A DNA stretch of 64,000 nucleotides, taken from Diphasiastrum complanatum. Its lineage: Eukaryota; Streptophyta; Lycopodiopsida; Lycopodiales; Lycopodiaceae. The translations under genes and the position numbers were made by a program. Position 1 is the stretch's first letter; every line of letters begins with the position of its first letter. Below are positions 1-10,235 of the stretch, piece by piece. The notes beneath the pieces are model-generated. The model was given only the letters and a program-made list of their open reading frames with translations, did no database searches and was not told the origin of the DNA. The DNA lies in contig CM055113.1 in assembly GCA_029204225.1 (NCBI GenBank), forward strand, positions 33,363,511-33,427,510, in the 5' to 3' direction.

Positions 1-1310
1 AAGTCGAAGGTCACTGAGGCCTTGATGACCGAGGTCGGTAAGGTTATCGACCGAACATTAGTTCAGGAAGCATGTGATTTTTCAAGTATTAGTAGGGAGA
101 CATATGCTAGTATATTTAAAATTATCAAAGAGGCTTTTGGACAATTGCACGTTAGAAAATTTTCCATTCCTCGCCCTTTTTAGATTAAATTGGAGAGAGA
201 TGTATTGAACAGGGGTATGCAAAACGTCATTGGTATCCCTTTCCACATCAATGAGATTTATAATTCAAAATCTGGCAATTTGTCATACGATTCTACCAAC
301 AACTTGTTTGTGGATTTGAATCATTTATTGAGATTTATAGTGAAATTCTGTAATATTACAAGTGTTAGTACGAGCAAACTTATATTGGTAGTAAAGTTAG
401 ATGAATCGAAAGTTATAAAAGGACATATCCTAGAAAGAGTAAGTATTACACTCATGAATGGAGCATTGAACAATGCAACAAACTCAAGGGACCTTAACTT
501 CAGTGTCAGAAAACGACATATGGTCGCTAGCATGTTTTCAAGTAAAAAATACTATTATTCATATGCCATTTCTTTTGGTAATATACAAGAACTTATGGTT
601 CCATATGTTGGACAGGTTATCAAAGAGGACCATGATGTTTTTTCTTGTATTAGCAGGTTAAGCAATCCAGATATTATAAAGGATAATATGAATGGTACAA
701 CACTTAGTGTTTCTAAAAGAGGTGATTTTTTTGTGGAATGGCATTTAGTTGGAGACTTGAAGACATTGAATTGTATGTTCAATGTATCTCATGGAGCAAA
801 CTTGAAACATTCATGTCTATATTGTATAAAGTCATCAAAAGACATTTCGAGGAGCACATGAGTTTCAAGAGCTATTGAAGATCCCAACTTGAAACCAATG
901 CTACCAATTCCTCTAGAGAATGTTCATATTTGCATGCTTCATGGAGAGGTGAGAATTATAGGCAAATTAATATACCTTCATATTTTTTTTGCATGGAATA
1001 CTAAGCCATAGTCATCATCAAAACAACCAATAGCTCGATTAGAGAAAGTGTTGTCAAAAGCGGGTTTTCATAAAGGACATGTTAAAATACAAAAGGATGG
1101 GAGGAGCCAAAGTTCATCGATTTTTATCAAATAGATAAAAGTTTAATAGGTGACTTTTACAATAAGCTGTGTGTTAGATTTCCTATAGATCCTAAGGACT
1201 CATTTTTGGATTCTGAGAGATATATAATTTTTGATGAGTATGTTGCCCGAGAGATAGATAGGTGGGGAGGTCTCTTTTGTTTTCGTATAAATGCCATTAA
1301 TTATGTATAT
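1..1310 (+). pseudogene. Decayed unidentified ORF, probably of a mobile element
   Basis: A reading frame enters from the left edge and runs to 861, broken by an in-frame TAG at 181-183. Protein-like sequence continues in shifted frames to about 1310, with segments such as NVHICMLHGEVRIIGKLI near 920-980 and FHKGHVKIQKDGR near 1065-1105. The frame has a Cys pair near 814-825 (CLYC). I do not recognise the family. The pattern of one long frame with scattered stops in a repeat-rich setting suggests an old transposon ORF, but a decayed host gene cannot be excluded. No start is visible because the 5' part lies outside the window. Confidence 0.35.
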
Positions 1311-1389
1311 AAATATTGACTTCTGTAATGCAATGAAAGAGAAGACATTAGATATATTAGACCCAGTTGTGGAGGCCGATGTGTTACAA

Positions 1390-1690
1390 CTTACACTACG
1401 TGTACCGTCAGACTAGCACACATGCATACTATCACAAAGGCAGTAAAAAGCTCAAAATCACTACTAAACATGGAAAGTCATGAACTGTGAGAGAAACTTG
1501 GGCTTACTTATTCTAACACTCTCCCTTAAGCCCTAGTTTATCTTTCTTACAAAGAGTTTTTCTCTAACTCAAACTTATCAGTACTTAAAGGTTTAGTGAA
1601 TATATCGGCTAACTGATTCTCTGTCTTACAATGCACTACGAGAGTGAGAACTATATAGCACTTGTCAAACAAAACTTGCATTCATCAACA
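1390..1690 (-). mobile_element. Copia 3' end: RNase H tail, polypurine tract and LTR start
   Basis: Read on the minus strand from about 1690 down, the sequence encodes HCKTENQLADIFTKPLS, the signature C-terminal end of Ty1/Copia Pol, and stops at 1547-1549. It is followed by a purine-rich AAGGGAGAG tract and then TGTTAGAATAAG from 1518 downward, the expected start of a 3' LTR. The other end of the LTR is not resolved. The PPT/LTR junction closely resembles that of the larger Copia element at 19.9 kb, so the two are probably of the same family. Confidence 0.7.
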
Positions 1691-2337
1691 TTGATAATTT
1701 ACCTTGATAGTTGCAATATTTCTGTTGTTTTGTATATTAATGATACTTACTCTGACATGCCCTTGTCAAAATAAGACAGGGTTGGTGACACTAAAATCTA
1801 CCATCATTGATAGCAGATGTTGTAAGATATAGCTTGAGATGCAGGTATGGTCAAGGTACTATGTCCTGAGAGGACCTCTCTGAGCAAGAGATTCAGAACC
1901 GAATCTCTATCTGGATTTCCAAATCCTAGAGTTATTGTGTATTAGCACATTGGAAATCTTATCAGCATGTGGAAAGACAAATAGATGTGAGCAGAAGTGG
2001 TGAAAAACTGTCAATTCTTTGTGTTGGTTGCTCTTGGTTGGACATTGTAGCAGATGATGACATAATATCGGTTTCGCTTTCCTCCTACAAGGACTCATGT
2101 CATATTAGTGTCTTTTTGCATGATGGAGCTGGTGAACTGCGTGGTAATGTAGAAGTTTGCAAGAAACTTCTCGAGTGAGCAACAGGTTGAGCATTTGGGT
2201 GCTATGGTGCGCGTGTTGTGTTGTCGTGAGGATCCTATCGGGAGTCATAACTAACGTGTCGGACAGGTAGGATCTTAGTTAGTTGTTTCGGACAGTCTTT
2301 GAAACTGTGTTTTCAGACACAGTCGGGACACTCAACC
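1691..2337. other. No gene recognised
   Basis: Stop-rich sequence with only short frames on either strand. Probably degraded retrotransposon DNA between the Copia tail on the left and the Gypsy gag on the right; no domain or repeat could be assigned. Confidence 0.4.
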
Positions 2338-3211
2338 TAGTACTTGGTCTTGACTGGACAATCAACCATGAAGTAGCCAGTTTCACCACAGATGAAATAT
2401 CTGGTGTGCAATGGTCCTTGTATAACTGCATAGCCATCTTGTATGGCTAGTGGTTCTTGACTTTCTGGTGGGTATTCATGATATATCAAGGAATGTCCAG
2501 ATGGTGACGGTTGTTCTTCATATCGTTGGACTGTATGTGCGTGGATAGGTTGATATGAAGGACAAGCATCAACAGGATGCGTAGCCCGACAGTGTGGGCA
2601 CCATATTGATTTTCGTCTATAAGGTACCTATGCAAGGTTTGGCTGACCAGGCAAACTACTTTGGATAGACTTCAGGGTAGTGTGAAACTCATTGAAACTC
2701 ATTGGTGAGTTTCTCCATCTATAGTTGATGTTGTTTATTAAGAAACTCCAACTAGGATTTCCAAAGCTGATCTTGGGTATCCGCGATTCGGCTTCGACTC
2801 ACGGACAGGAGCATGTGCTGCTCTCCTTTCCCTGGATTCATCAACATCTGATCCCTCGTCTTCTTCTTTGATGGCATTAGACATAGCTAACTTTAGGCTC
2901 ATATATTCATCATTGGATTTAAGCTCGCGTCTAATCCATCTTGGAAGGCCAACTAAAAACCAAATGATGAGCATCTGTTCGGAGGGTTGTTCTTGTACTT
3001 GACTTTTGAGGCATTTGAAACACTCGATATAGTCTTGTACACATTCATCTTTTGTCATCTTGATATTATTACTCAATTTGACAAAAGGGCTCTTTATCAA
3101 GCGAAAGGGCTTAAAGCGCTTGATAAAGGACTCTTTCAGAATTGACCAATCTATCTTATCTTCACGATCAAGGTTGAGAAACCAATCACGTGCTTTAGTG
3201 ATCATGGTCAT
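2338..3211 (-). pseudogene. Ty3/Gypsy-type gag fragment with zinc knuckles
   Basis: The minus-strand frame 3211-2738 encodes 157 residues with the Retrotrans_gag pattern: KARDWFLNLDREDKIDW, then SFIKRFKPF, then DYIECFKCL and LVGLPRWIRREL. Downstream on the same strand, in other frames, lie a CX2CX4HX4C zinc knuckle at 2562-2600 (CPHCRATHPVDAC) and a degraded second knuckle at 2358-2397 (YFICGETGYFMVDC, with the first Cys changed to Tyr and the His to Tyr). Gag forms the virus-like particle and the knuckles bind element RNA. The frameshift between domains and the lack of adjacent pol make it non-functional. Confidence 0.75.
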
Positions 3212-4048
3212 CGATGGACCATAGCATCGGGGGATGTTTCGCCATACACATCACATGCATTCTCAAATATTTGCAAAAATATTTGAGGGTCAGAACTACC
3301 GTCAAACTTTGGTAGATCTAGCTCTTGAACTGAATGCACATGCATAATCAACCAAAATGCAAGCCAATGCATTCAACAAATGATCTACATTACTGCTCAG
3401 TTGAACAACAATGGAATCTACTTCTACTTTGCTACAAAATGAACTGAAATCAGATCCTAATCACTATTATACTTGCAGAAATCGACAAAACAAGAAACAA
3501 GAATTAATCTGCAGCACTTTAGAAGTCCAAGAATCAAGAAACCAACCAGTCTTTTGATTCTTGGACATCCCAAGAACATCAAGAACTAGAATGTTGGAGG
3601 ATATGCAAGATTTATACCACATTTCTAGCCTATTTAGTTTACTTGAATGTTGATTCCTACATTAATCCACAAACAAGAAATGAAAACTAATCCACTCTAG
3701 GAAAACAAGAAAACTAATCCACTCTACAATCCACAACCACACTCATAGGAGGGAAGGGCAAGATCATGAATGCATTCACTCAAGAAACAAGCATGTTCAA
3801 GGAGCTCAATGGATGCACCAAAACTCGTGGAGGCTCTTCTCATTTCAACATGGAGTAGGTACATTTCACAAAAAGCTCCTCTTCACAAAGAGGGAATCTC
3901 TTAAATAAGCAAGAGAGCTCCTTAGGTGGCATCCTAGTGGCATTTCCACATTACACAAATTACAAGTGGAATAATGCTCTCCACTAGAGGTCACCATCAA
4001 AAGGTGGCTCACTCTACTTTCTTTAAGAGAAATCTACTTGCATTTATT
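3212..4048. other. No gene; AT-rich, probably LTR-retrotransposon debris
   Basis: No frame of note. Purine-rich, A-rich text with several short direct repeats (for example AACTAATCCACTCTA near 3690-3725). It leads without a break into a recognisable LTR fragment, so it may be LTR or untranslated sequence of that element. Confidence 0.35.
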
Positions 4049-4290
4049 ACTTTGCCTATAAATACTAGTTTCTACATGGTCATTCCATCTTTCGGGATTC
4101 AGCATGAGGCTTACACAGTTCTTGCTTGTCATTCCTAACTAGCATTTCTCGACTCTCATACTCGGCTCTCAGTCTTCATTAGTCTCGTCTTCTCAGAGAC
4201 CTCCTCGGTCTAAGGTGAGAGGTGCTCTTGAGTTGCTCTGTCCGAGTATCTTGGGGATTCGTCAGAATCATCCAACAGGGATTGAAATCC
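4049..4290 (+). mobile_element. Copia-type LTR fragment
   Basis: A TATAAATA box at 4057-4064 is followed by a block at about 4137-4245 (GGCTCTCAGTCTTC, AGAGACCTCCTC, AAGGTGAGAGGTGCTCTTG) that is nearly identical to the reverse complement of 19560-19655, inside the 3' LTR of the large minus-strand Copia. The two are therefore inverted copies of one LTR family. Part of the same text (TTGGGGATTCGTCAGAAT) also recurs inverted near 18520-18540. Confidence 0.6.
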
Positions 4291-4430
4291 ACACCCTTCA
4301 CAAGAAACACAAAGTAATTTATGGTGTACACAGAAGCACACCCCACCTAAGTACAAAAACTTAGGAACTTACTAAGTTTAACTTTCACTTTGGCCTTTTA
4401 ATATTATTTTAATCACATGGCCCAAAGTCT

Positions 4431-4567
<137 letters not shown>

Positions 4568-5800
4568 AGCTTGTATGATAGATCTACAAAGCCTTTTCAA
4601 ATTGTACATTCAGATATTCATGAAATTACTACAATTAGCAATAGTGGAGCTAAGATGTATGTAACTTTCATTGATTATTTTAGTATATTTTGTTGGATCT
4701 ATCTACTAAAGAGCAAGGATGAAGTGTATGATGTATTTGTTAAGTTCAAGAATGCAAGAGAGAACCAATTTTTCACAAGGATCAAGTTGATGTAAAGGAT
4801 CCTACTTTAGATGGTGATGATGATGGACCTTCATCAAGTCAAAAGCCAAGGAGAACATCAAGGGAAAGACAAATGCCTTCAAGGCACACATATGATGAAA
4901 AGGATAAGCAAGTAGTTTCTGAAAATTATGTTGGTTTTCTAACCTCTTTTGATGAACCTACAAGTGTAGATGAAGCAAGGAAAGAAGAGGAGTGGATCCA
5001 AGCAATGGATCTTGAGTATCAAGCTCTTATGAAGAATAGAACATGGAGATTGGTGGAATTAGCTATTAGATGCAAATCGATATTCAAGGTGAAGACAAAC
5101 CAAGATGGATCTATCGACAAGTACAAGGCAAGGTAGGGGCAAAAGGATTTGGTCAAGAACGAGTGATTGATTATGATGAGACCTTTGCACCCGTGGCAAA
5201 GATGGTAAGCATTTGAGTCATCATCTCACTTGCTACACTTTATGGATGGGATCTATGGAAATTGGACATTACAAATGCATTCTTAAATGGTGATCTCGAG
5301 GAGGAAGTGTACATGGAGCAACCCGAGAGCTACATTTCATCTACAAAGCCAAATCATGTGTGTATACTATAAAAGAGTTTGTATGGCCTTAAGCAAGCAC
5401 CAAGGAGTTGGTATGCTAAGTTCAATATTTTTTACTCTCTCAAGGCTTTGTTATGAGTGAGTATGATCATTCACTTTATTATAGGTTTGTTGGAAATGAT
5501 GTTACCATCTTGCTAATCTATGTGGATGATGTCATCTTGAGTGGTGGAAACAATCAAGATGTGGAGGATATCAAGAGTGCTCTTAAGAAGGAGTTTACGG
5601 TGCATGATCTTGGTAAGTTGCATTACATTTTAGAAATAGAAGTGATTAGATCTTCTCAATCTAATTTAATTTGTGAAGAGAAGTATGCTAATTCTATTCT
5701 AGAAGGATTTCATATGGTAGATGCAAGAGCTATTAATAAAGATGATAGAGGAGAAAGCGTTAGTCGAAAAGAGAATAACGGATCTAGGCTTAGAGAATAA
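4568..5800 (+). pseudogene. Broken Ty1/Copia pol: integrase to reverse transcriptase
   Basis: Starts abruptly after the GA array with the integrase N-terminal core (STKPFQIVHSDIHE, then MYVTFIDYFS). The C-terminal half of integrase is missing; by 4800 the reading is in the linker before RT. RT blocks follow: EEEWIQAMDLEYQALMKNRT near 4990-5045, DETFAPVAKM near 5180, DITNAFLNGDLEEEVYMEQP near 5265-5325, YGLKQAPRSWY near 5385-5415 and the catalytic IYVDDVILSGG near 5515-5550. Stops occur at 4794-4796 and 5136-5138, and several blocks are out of frame. It is dead and lacks an LTR next to it. Confidence 0.85.
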
Positions 5801-7225
5801 CTTGATATCTCAAAACTTGATCAAGATTAATAAGAGTCGTAGATTGCAATACAACATGAACATAAGTCGGCAACTGATCTTCAGACCACACAAAAATGTG
5901 AAGCTGCTTTGGAAGATTATGTGGGCAAACTACAAGAGGCATTGTCAAACGCCCAAGGCCAAGTAGCCAAAGTTGTCATTGAGGCAAGACAATAGTTGTT
6001 GCTTCTCTAGGAATAGTTGGATCTAGCCCAGTTCGGAAAAAAAAAAAAAAAAAAAAAAAAAAAGGCCTTTCAAAGAGTTAGATGCAGTGGCCACAAAACG
6101 AGACAATCTGCTTCACATTCCAGTAGTAGACCAATCAATATCCCTGAATGAGATCAATCACCTAATCCAAAAGATCAGCCTTGGTGGGATTTCAAATGAA
6201 ATTCAACATTTATAAGTAGTTGGCCACACAAGATCTTTCTAAGGCCAAATAGGTAATCAAGAGTCACAAGCAATCAATTGTTGCCCTGCTTCAAGGAACT
6301 CCACAAATCCATATTCAAGTCATGGCTATCTTCTTGCCACCGCAAGTTAATCCAGATCCAGGGGAAGGAGATGCAAGTGATAGTTTAATGAATGTTGATC
6401 AAGGGAAGACTGAAGGGGTTCAGGAAGTTCAACCACCACAAGAAGTTAGGCCATACACAAGAGTGGGCTTTCAAGCGACCAGTCACAATCGAGGAGGAAG
6501 TCCAAGAATTTTTAAAACAAAATCTACATGAATCCTCTTGAGGTGACTGGGTCAGCAAGTTTCGAACATCATAGGTTGAAAAGGGCAAGAAATTGGACAA
6601 GTTGCCAGCCCTAGCCAACGTGGTGGCACATTGTTTTTGAAAAGATATCAGAATCCATAAGGAGCTACGTTGCTAGCCCAAGACAGTTGTGAGTAAATCC
6701 ATATTATTATGTGCAAATGACGAGAAGATATAAATGGACTGAGTGTGGATTATCCATGGACAAGATCTCAACCCACACACCCAATTGGTCGATCATTTAC
6801 TAATATTTCAACTGGAATATATCAATGGCCAAATATATGCGCATGAATACTTGTCCTCACCGGACCCGATGGTTGATGAGTCAACACTATCTACCCAAGA
6901 CTTGGCTTGTCTCACAATGGCACTTGATCCCAATAAGCCATTAGATTCCGAGTAGGTTCAAGATTAGTTATCATTGTCTAGACCGTACTACCATGCGACA
7001 CATATGGGAGGTTCATGGAAAGAGAAATTTGTTACGTGGACAACATTCAATTGGTTGGCCGACGTGCACAAGTGCTTTCTTTCGCACGATCAAATTTCAA
7101 TATGCTGTGACTTGAGTTCATGGAAAAGGTGCAATACCACCTAATAAAAGTCCATTGTGAAGCGAACCAGAAAGATTCTCACGAGGTGTCATGGGACCGC
7201 CACCGGTTTTGGTGGGGGATATTGT
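5801..7225. other. Decayed retrotransposon sequence without an intact gene
   Basis: Only short frames, the longest at 6322-6531, with no recognised domain. A run of 27 A at 6037-6063 may mark an old retroposed 3' end. Near 7210-7225 the purine tract GGTGGGGGATAT is followed by TGTTGGAGGATTTGCAGA, which looks like a PPT and the first bases of a 3' LTR. A similar TGTTGGAGGATATGCAAG occurs at about 3591. Confidence 0.4.
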
Positions 7226-7354
7226 TGGAGGATTTGCAGACTTCAAGAAGACCTAATTCTTAGTTAGATCGTATAGTTATAAATAAGTGTGAGGGATGTC
7301 CTGATGATTACATAGTTATTTGATTATTAGAAGTTGCTAAAAGGACCTTAGGCC

Positions 7355-7359
<5 letters not shown>

Positions 7360-7441
<82 letters not shown>
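7360..7441. repeat. (GA)n microsatellite, about 82 bp
   Basis: Pure GA array, again lying at a rearrangement point in Copia sequence: minus-strand pre-integrase sequence lies immediately right of it, and plus-strand RT begins about 70 bp further on. Confidence 0.95.
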
Positions 7442-7444
<3 letters not shown>

Positions 7445-7500
7445 GCAAACTTCCATAGTTTAAATGGTCCATCTTGAGATGCCACAATTTAGATTGAGAT
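7442..7500 (-). pseudogene. Copia GAG-pre-integrase fragment, inverted
   Basis: Read on the minus strand this stretch encodes SKLWHLKMDHLNYGSLRF, matching the LWHxRxGHLNxxSL pattern of the Copia GAG-pre-integrase domain. It is only about 20 codons long, runs into the GA array, and lies head-on against the plus-strand RT fragment at its right, which indicates an inversion or a junction of two elements. Confidence 0.65.
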
Positions 7501-7504
7501 GCTA

Positions 7505-8220
7505 TTGATGGATGTAAATGGGTTTTCAAGCTAAAACTCAAAGGATATGCTCAAGCTAGGGGCATAGACTATGAAGAAACATTTGCACCCATGGCCAAGA
7601 TGGTCACCATAAGGTTACTCCACATTTTGGTTGGATGCTTTTCCAAATGGATGTTTCTAATGCATTCCTTAATGGTTATTTGGAGGACATCTTCATGGAG
7701 CAGTCCCAAGGCTTCATCAAGCTCAGGTTGGAAGGTAAAGTTTCAAAGGAGCTTGTATGGCTTGAAGCGAGCATCAAGGTCTTGGAATTCAAGACTCAAT
7801 GATTTTCTAGTTTCTATTGAATTCACTCAAAGTGAGTATGATCCAAACTTGTACATAAAGTTTGATGTAAATGGCATTGTACTTTTATTGATTTATGTAG
7901 ATGACATCATACTTAGTGGTGATAACATTGATGGCATAGTGAAAACGACAAAAAATCTATTTCTAGAGTGTAAGATGGTAGATCTTGGTCAACTTCACTT
8001 TATATTGGGCATAGAAGTACTTAGAGGTGTAAATTCCATCTTCATTAAGTATGCTCAAGGTTTTCTCGATAGATTTAAGATGCAAGATTGCAAGCATGTA
8101 GAAATACCAATGGAGCAATAGATTTAAGATGCAAAATTGCAAGCATGTATAAATACCAATGGAGCAAGATGTAAAAGTTATTAATAAAAGTGATGAAGAT
8201 GGCCCTTATCGAACAAATCT
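7505..8220 (+). pseudogene. Broken Ty1/Copia reverse transcriptase fragment
   Basis: Begins in mid-RT with DGCKWVFKLKLKGYAQARG and DYEETFAPMAKM. The frame slips across the central palm region and recovers at about 7735 (SLYGLKRASRSWN). The catalytic LIYVDDIILSGD is intact near 7890-7925, followed by DLGQLHFILGIEV and IKYAQGFLDRFKMQDCKHVEIPME. A stop at 8119-8121 falls at the start of a 49-bp tandem duplication. It is related to the fragment at 4.6-5.8 kb but not identical, and is 5'-truncated at the inverted junction. Confidence 0.85.
8070..8167 (+). repeat. 49-bp tandem duplication inside Copia pol
   Basis: Two adjacent copies, 8070-8118 and 8119-8167, of a segment beginning TAGATTTAAGATGCAA, with only a few differences. 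The length is not a multiple of three, so the duplication itself breaks the frame. Confidence 0.9.
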
Positions 8221-8224
8221 TTAC

Positions 8225-8520
8225 CATTAATCTCTTATGGTCTCTATCACACGGATCTGATTCCGTTTGTGCACCCAAGTTGATCCATGCGGCCGCTAAC
8301 CACACATTGACACTAAGTGGCCAGAGTGATGGGCGCGCGGGCTGTCCTCTCGCTCTTCGACTTCTTTCCTGGCTTTTGGGCCGACTATGGCGGTAGGGTC
8401 TTTGGCCGCCCCTCCAGATCAATTCCTCCTCCCTCACCGTCGCGCGGCTATTAACGGCCTTCTGGCAGAAGGTTCTCCTCACCAAGGCGCTCCTATGCAC
8501 GTGTTTACAGCACCAAATAC
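8225..8520. other. GC-rich segment, no gene recognised
   Basis: Base composition rises sharply against the AT-rich neighbours (many CCG, GCGCGC and CGGCC runs at 8285-8470). Open frames exist on both strands but none resembles a known domain, and the open character is explained by the GC content. Probably another inserted fragment. Confidence 0.35.
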
Positions 8521-8797
8521 TATCAATTATAGAGAGAGTTCTTGGTTTTTCTCCATAAAAACCCTTGTTGACAGAAAATCAACATTCTTGGTCATTTTTC
8601 AGGCTTTCTGAAGGCTACTTTTTGCAAGTGATCACTATCACGAGAGTCACCTTATTGCCTATCACATACTGCTTCAAACGGTTTGCAAATTGGTCGAGTA
8701 TCGGATGCACACCGACCATAAACTCCTTGAGAATTCTTTTTCACACAAAAGAACTCAGATTTCATATCACTCGGAACTCAAATTCTGACGAGAATTA

Positions 8798-9010
8798 TCA
8801 ATTACAGGTACAATAGAAGGCTTTTCTCTGCCTTTGAGCAATCCAAAGAATCTTCAACCGCTCGATTTGGCTTACCACAGCTTCCAAACGGCCATCTTTG
8901 CTGTTTTCTAGGCCAGCTCTATGTTCACTCAAATCGTCGTGAATTAGACTCTGGTTTCTCCCACTCGTTCTTGTTTGGTGATTACAGTCACCAAGCTCTG
9001 ATACCAAGTT
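8798..9010 (-). mobile_element. 5' end of a minus-strand LTR retrotransposon (PBS and ORF start)
   Basis: On the minus strand, TGGTATCAGAGC (9006-8995) is the classical primer binding site complementary to initiator tRNA-Met. It is followed by an open frame to about 8813 (SELGDCNHQTRTSGRNQSL, then LSEHRAGLENSKDGRLEAVV, SQIERLKILW), consistent with a gag N-terminus with coiled-coil character. The 5' LTR should therefore lie to the right of 9007; its outer end was not located. Gag and pol are otherwise missing. Confidence 0.6.
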
Positions 9011-9150
9011 TACAACAACAACAAATCTATTGATACAGTCACCAGAGCAGAACATCAAGCACTTCAAGACAATAAGCGAAAGGATTGCTCTCCAAAAACT
9101 GTGTATTCACACTCATTCAAGAGAGTACAATTTAAAAACTACTTAACTAG

Positions 9151-9320
9151 CAACTACCGGCTCAAGAAAGATCTGCCCACTGTTTTAAAAAAGAGAGAGA
9201 AAGTAACAACTACCGGCTGAAGAAAGATCTGCCCACTGTTTTGAAAAAGAGAGAGAAAGTAGCAACTACCGGCTGAAGAAAGATCTGCCCACTGCATGAA
9301 AAGGAAAGAGAGAAAAAGTA
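9151..9320. repeat. Three tandem copies of a 56-bp unit
   Basis: Units start at 9151, 9207 and 9263 with CAACTACCGGCT and share AAGATCTGCCCACTG and a GAGAGAGAAAGTA tail. They lie where the 5' LTR of the minus-strand element should be, so they are probably LTR-internal repeats. Confidence 0.9.
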
Positions 9321-10235
9321 TTCCTCACATATAATAATTGACCGTGATACTTGTGCAAGTTAATTATTGCCCGTTTGAACTGTAGCACAAGGATTGTCAT
9401 TACAACTGACTAGTGAGAACGCTGGCAGGTATCTCTGTCCGGAAGCTGTGGTGAGGCAAAATCTACGTTTGGTGACTCGTTTGATATCTTTTGGACAGGA
9501 GAGCTGTGGAGGTGAATTCTTAGTGAATTCTAGTGTTTTTGAACCAACAGAAACCTTAGCAACAAGTCTACTGTTGATCCATCCAGTTCCGAGTGTTTTG
9601 CAGCATTGATGGTGTTGCCTGCTTTGGTTGATACCTACGTCATAGCTTTCCACTTTTTGAAACGACGAGTTAGGAGCGTCTTATGAAGCACACTTCACAC
9701 CAACGGACACCTGCGGACTGATTCGCACCAGGGAATCGCCCTCCTGCACAGTTTGATTTCACAAAAAACCGTTTTGTATAGAGAAAGATATCAGGCTCTT
9801 TGGGTGAAAACCCCTGTTGCTTCAGCGGCCAGACCTGATCAAGTGATGTTAGCAATTGTCGACCAGAAATTTGTATATTGGGGTTAGAGATCAGTAATTT
9901 GGGGTCAGATTTTAGTAGATTGCGATAGAATCAGTACTCTGGGGTTAGAAATCAGTAGATTGAGGTTAGAATATAGTAATTTGGGGTCTTCCCGCTTTGC
10001 AAGAAAGATTGGAAAGCTGTAAACCTGGAGTAGAAAGAGTTGAAGGCTTTGCGGCAATAGTGGTGATCAAGGAGCTGATTTCCGATAGTAGGGCGACCTA
10101 TCGCAGCTAGATTTCTTCAGGTTTGGATAAGCAAGCATACAGTTAGAGCTATAAACGGGTCAGGACAGATTTAGTCACTGGCATTAGTCTTTGAAAACTC
10201 ATTCTACTGAAAAGCAAAGCCTGCAGGATTCGTAA
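9321..10235. other. No gene; includes degenerate short repeats
   Basis: No recognisable coding sequence. Between about 9865 and 9985 a roughly 20-bp motif (variants of ATCAGTAATTTGGGGT / GGGGTTAGAAATCAGTAGAT) recurs about six times. The right part precedes the non-LTR element and could be its untranslated leader, but it does not match the leader of the other two copies. Confidence 0.4.
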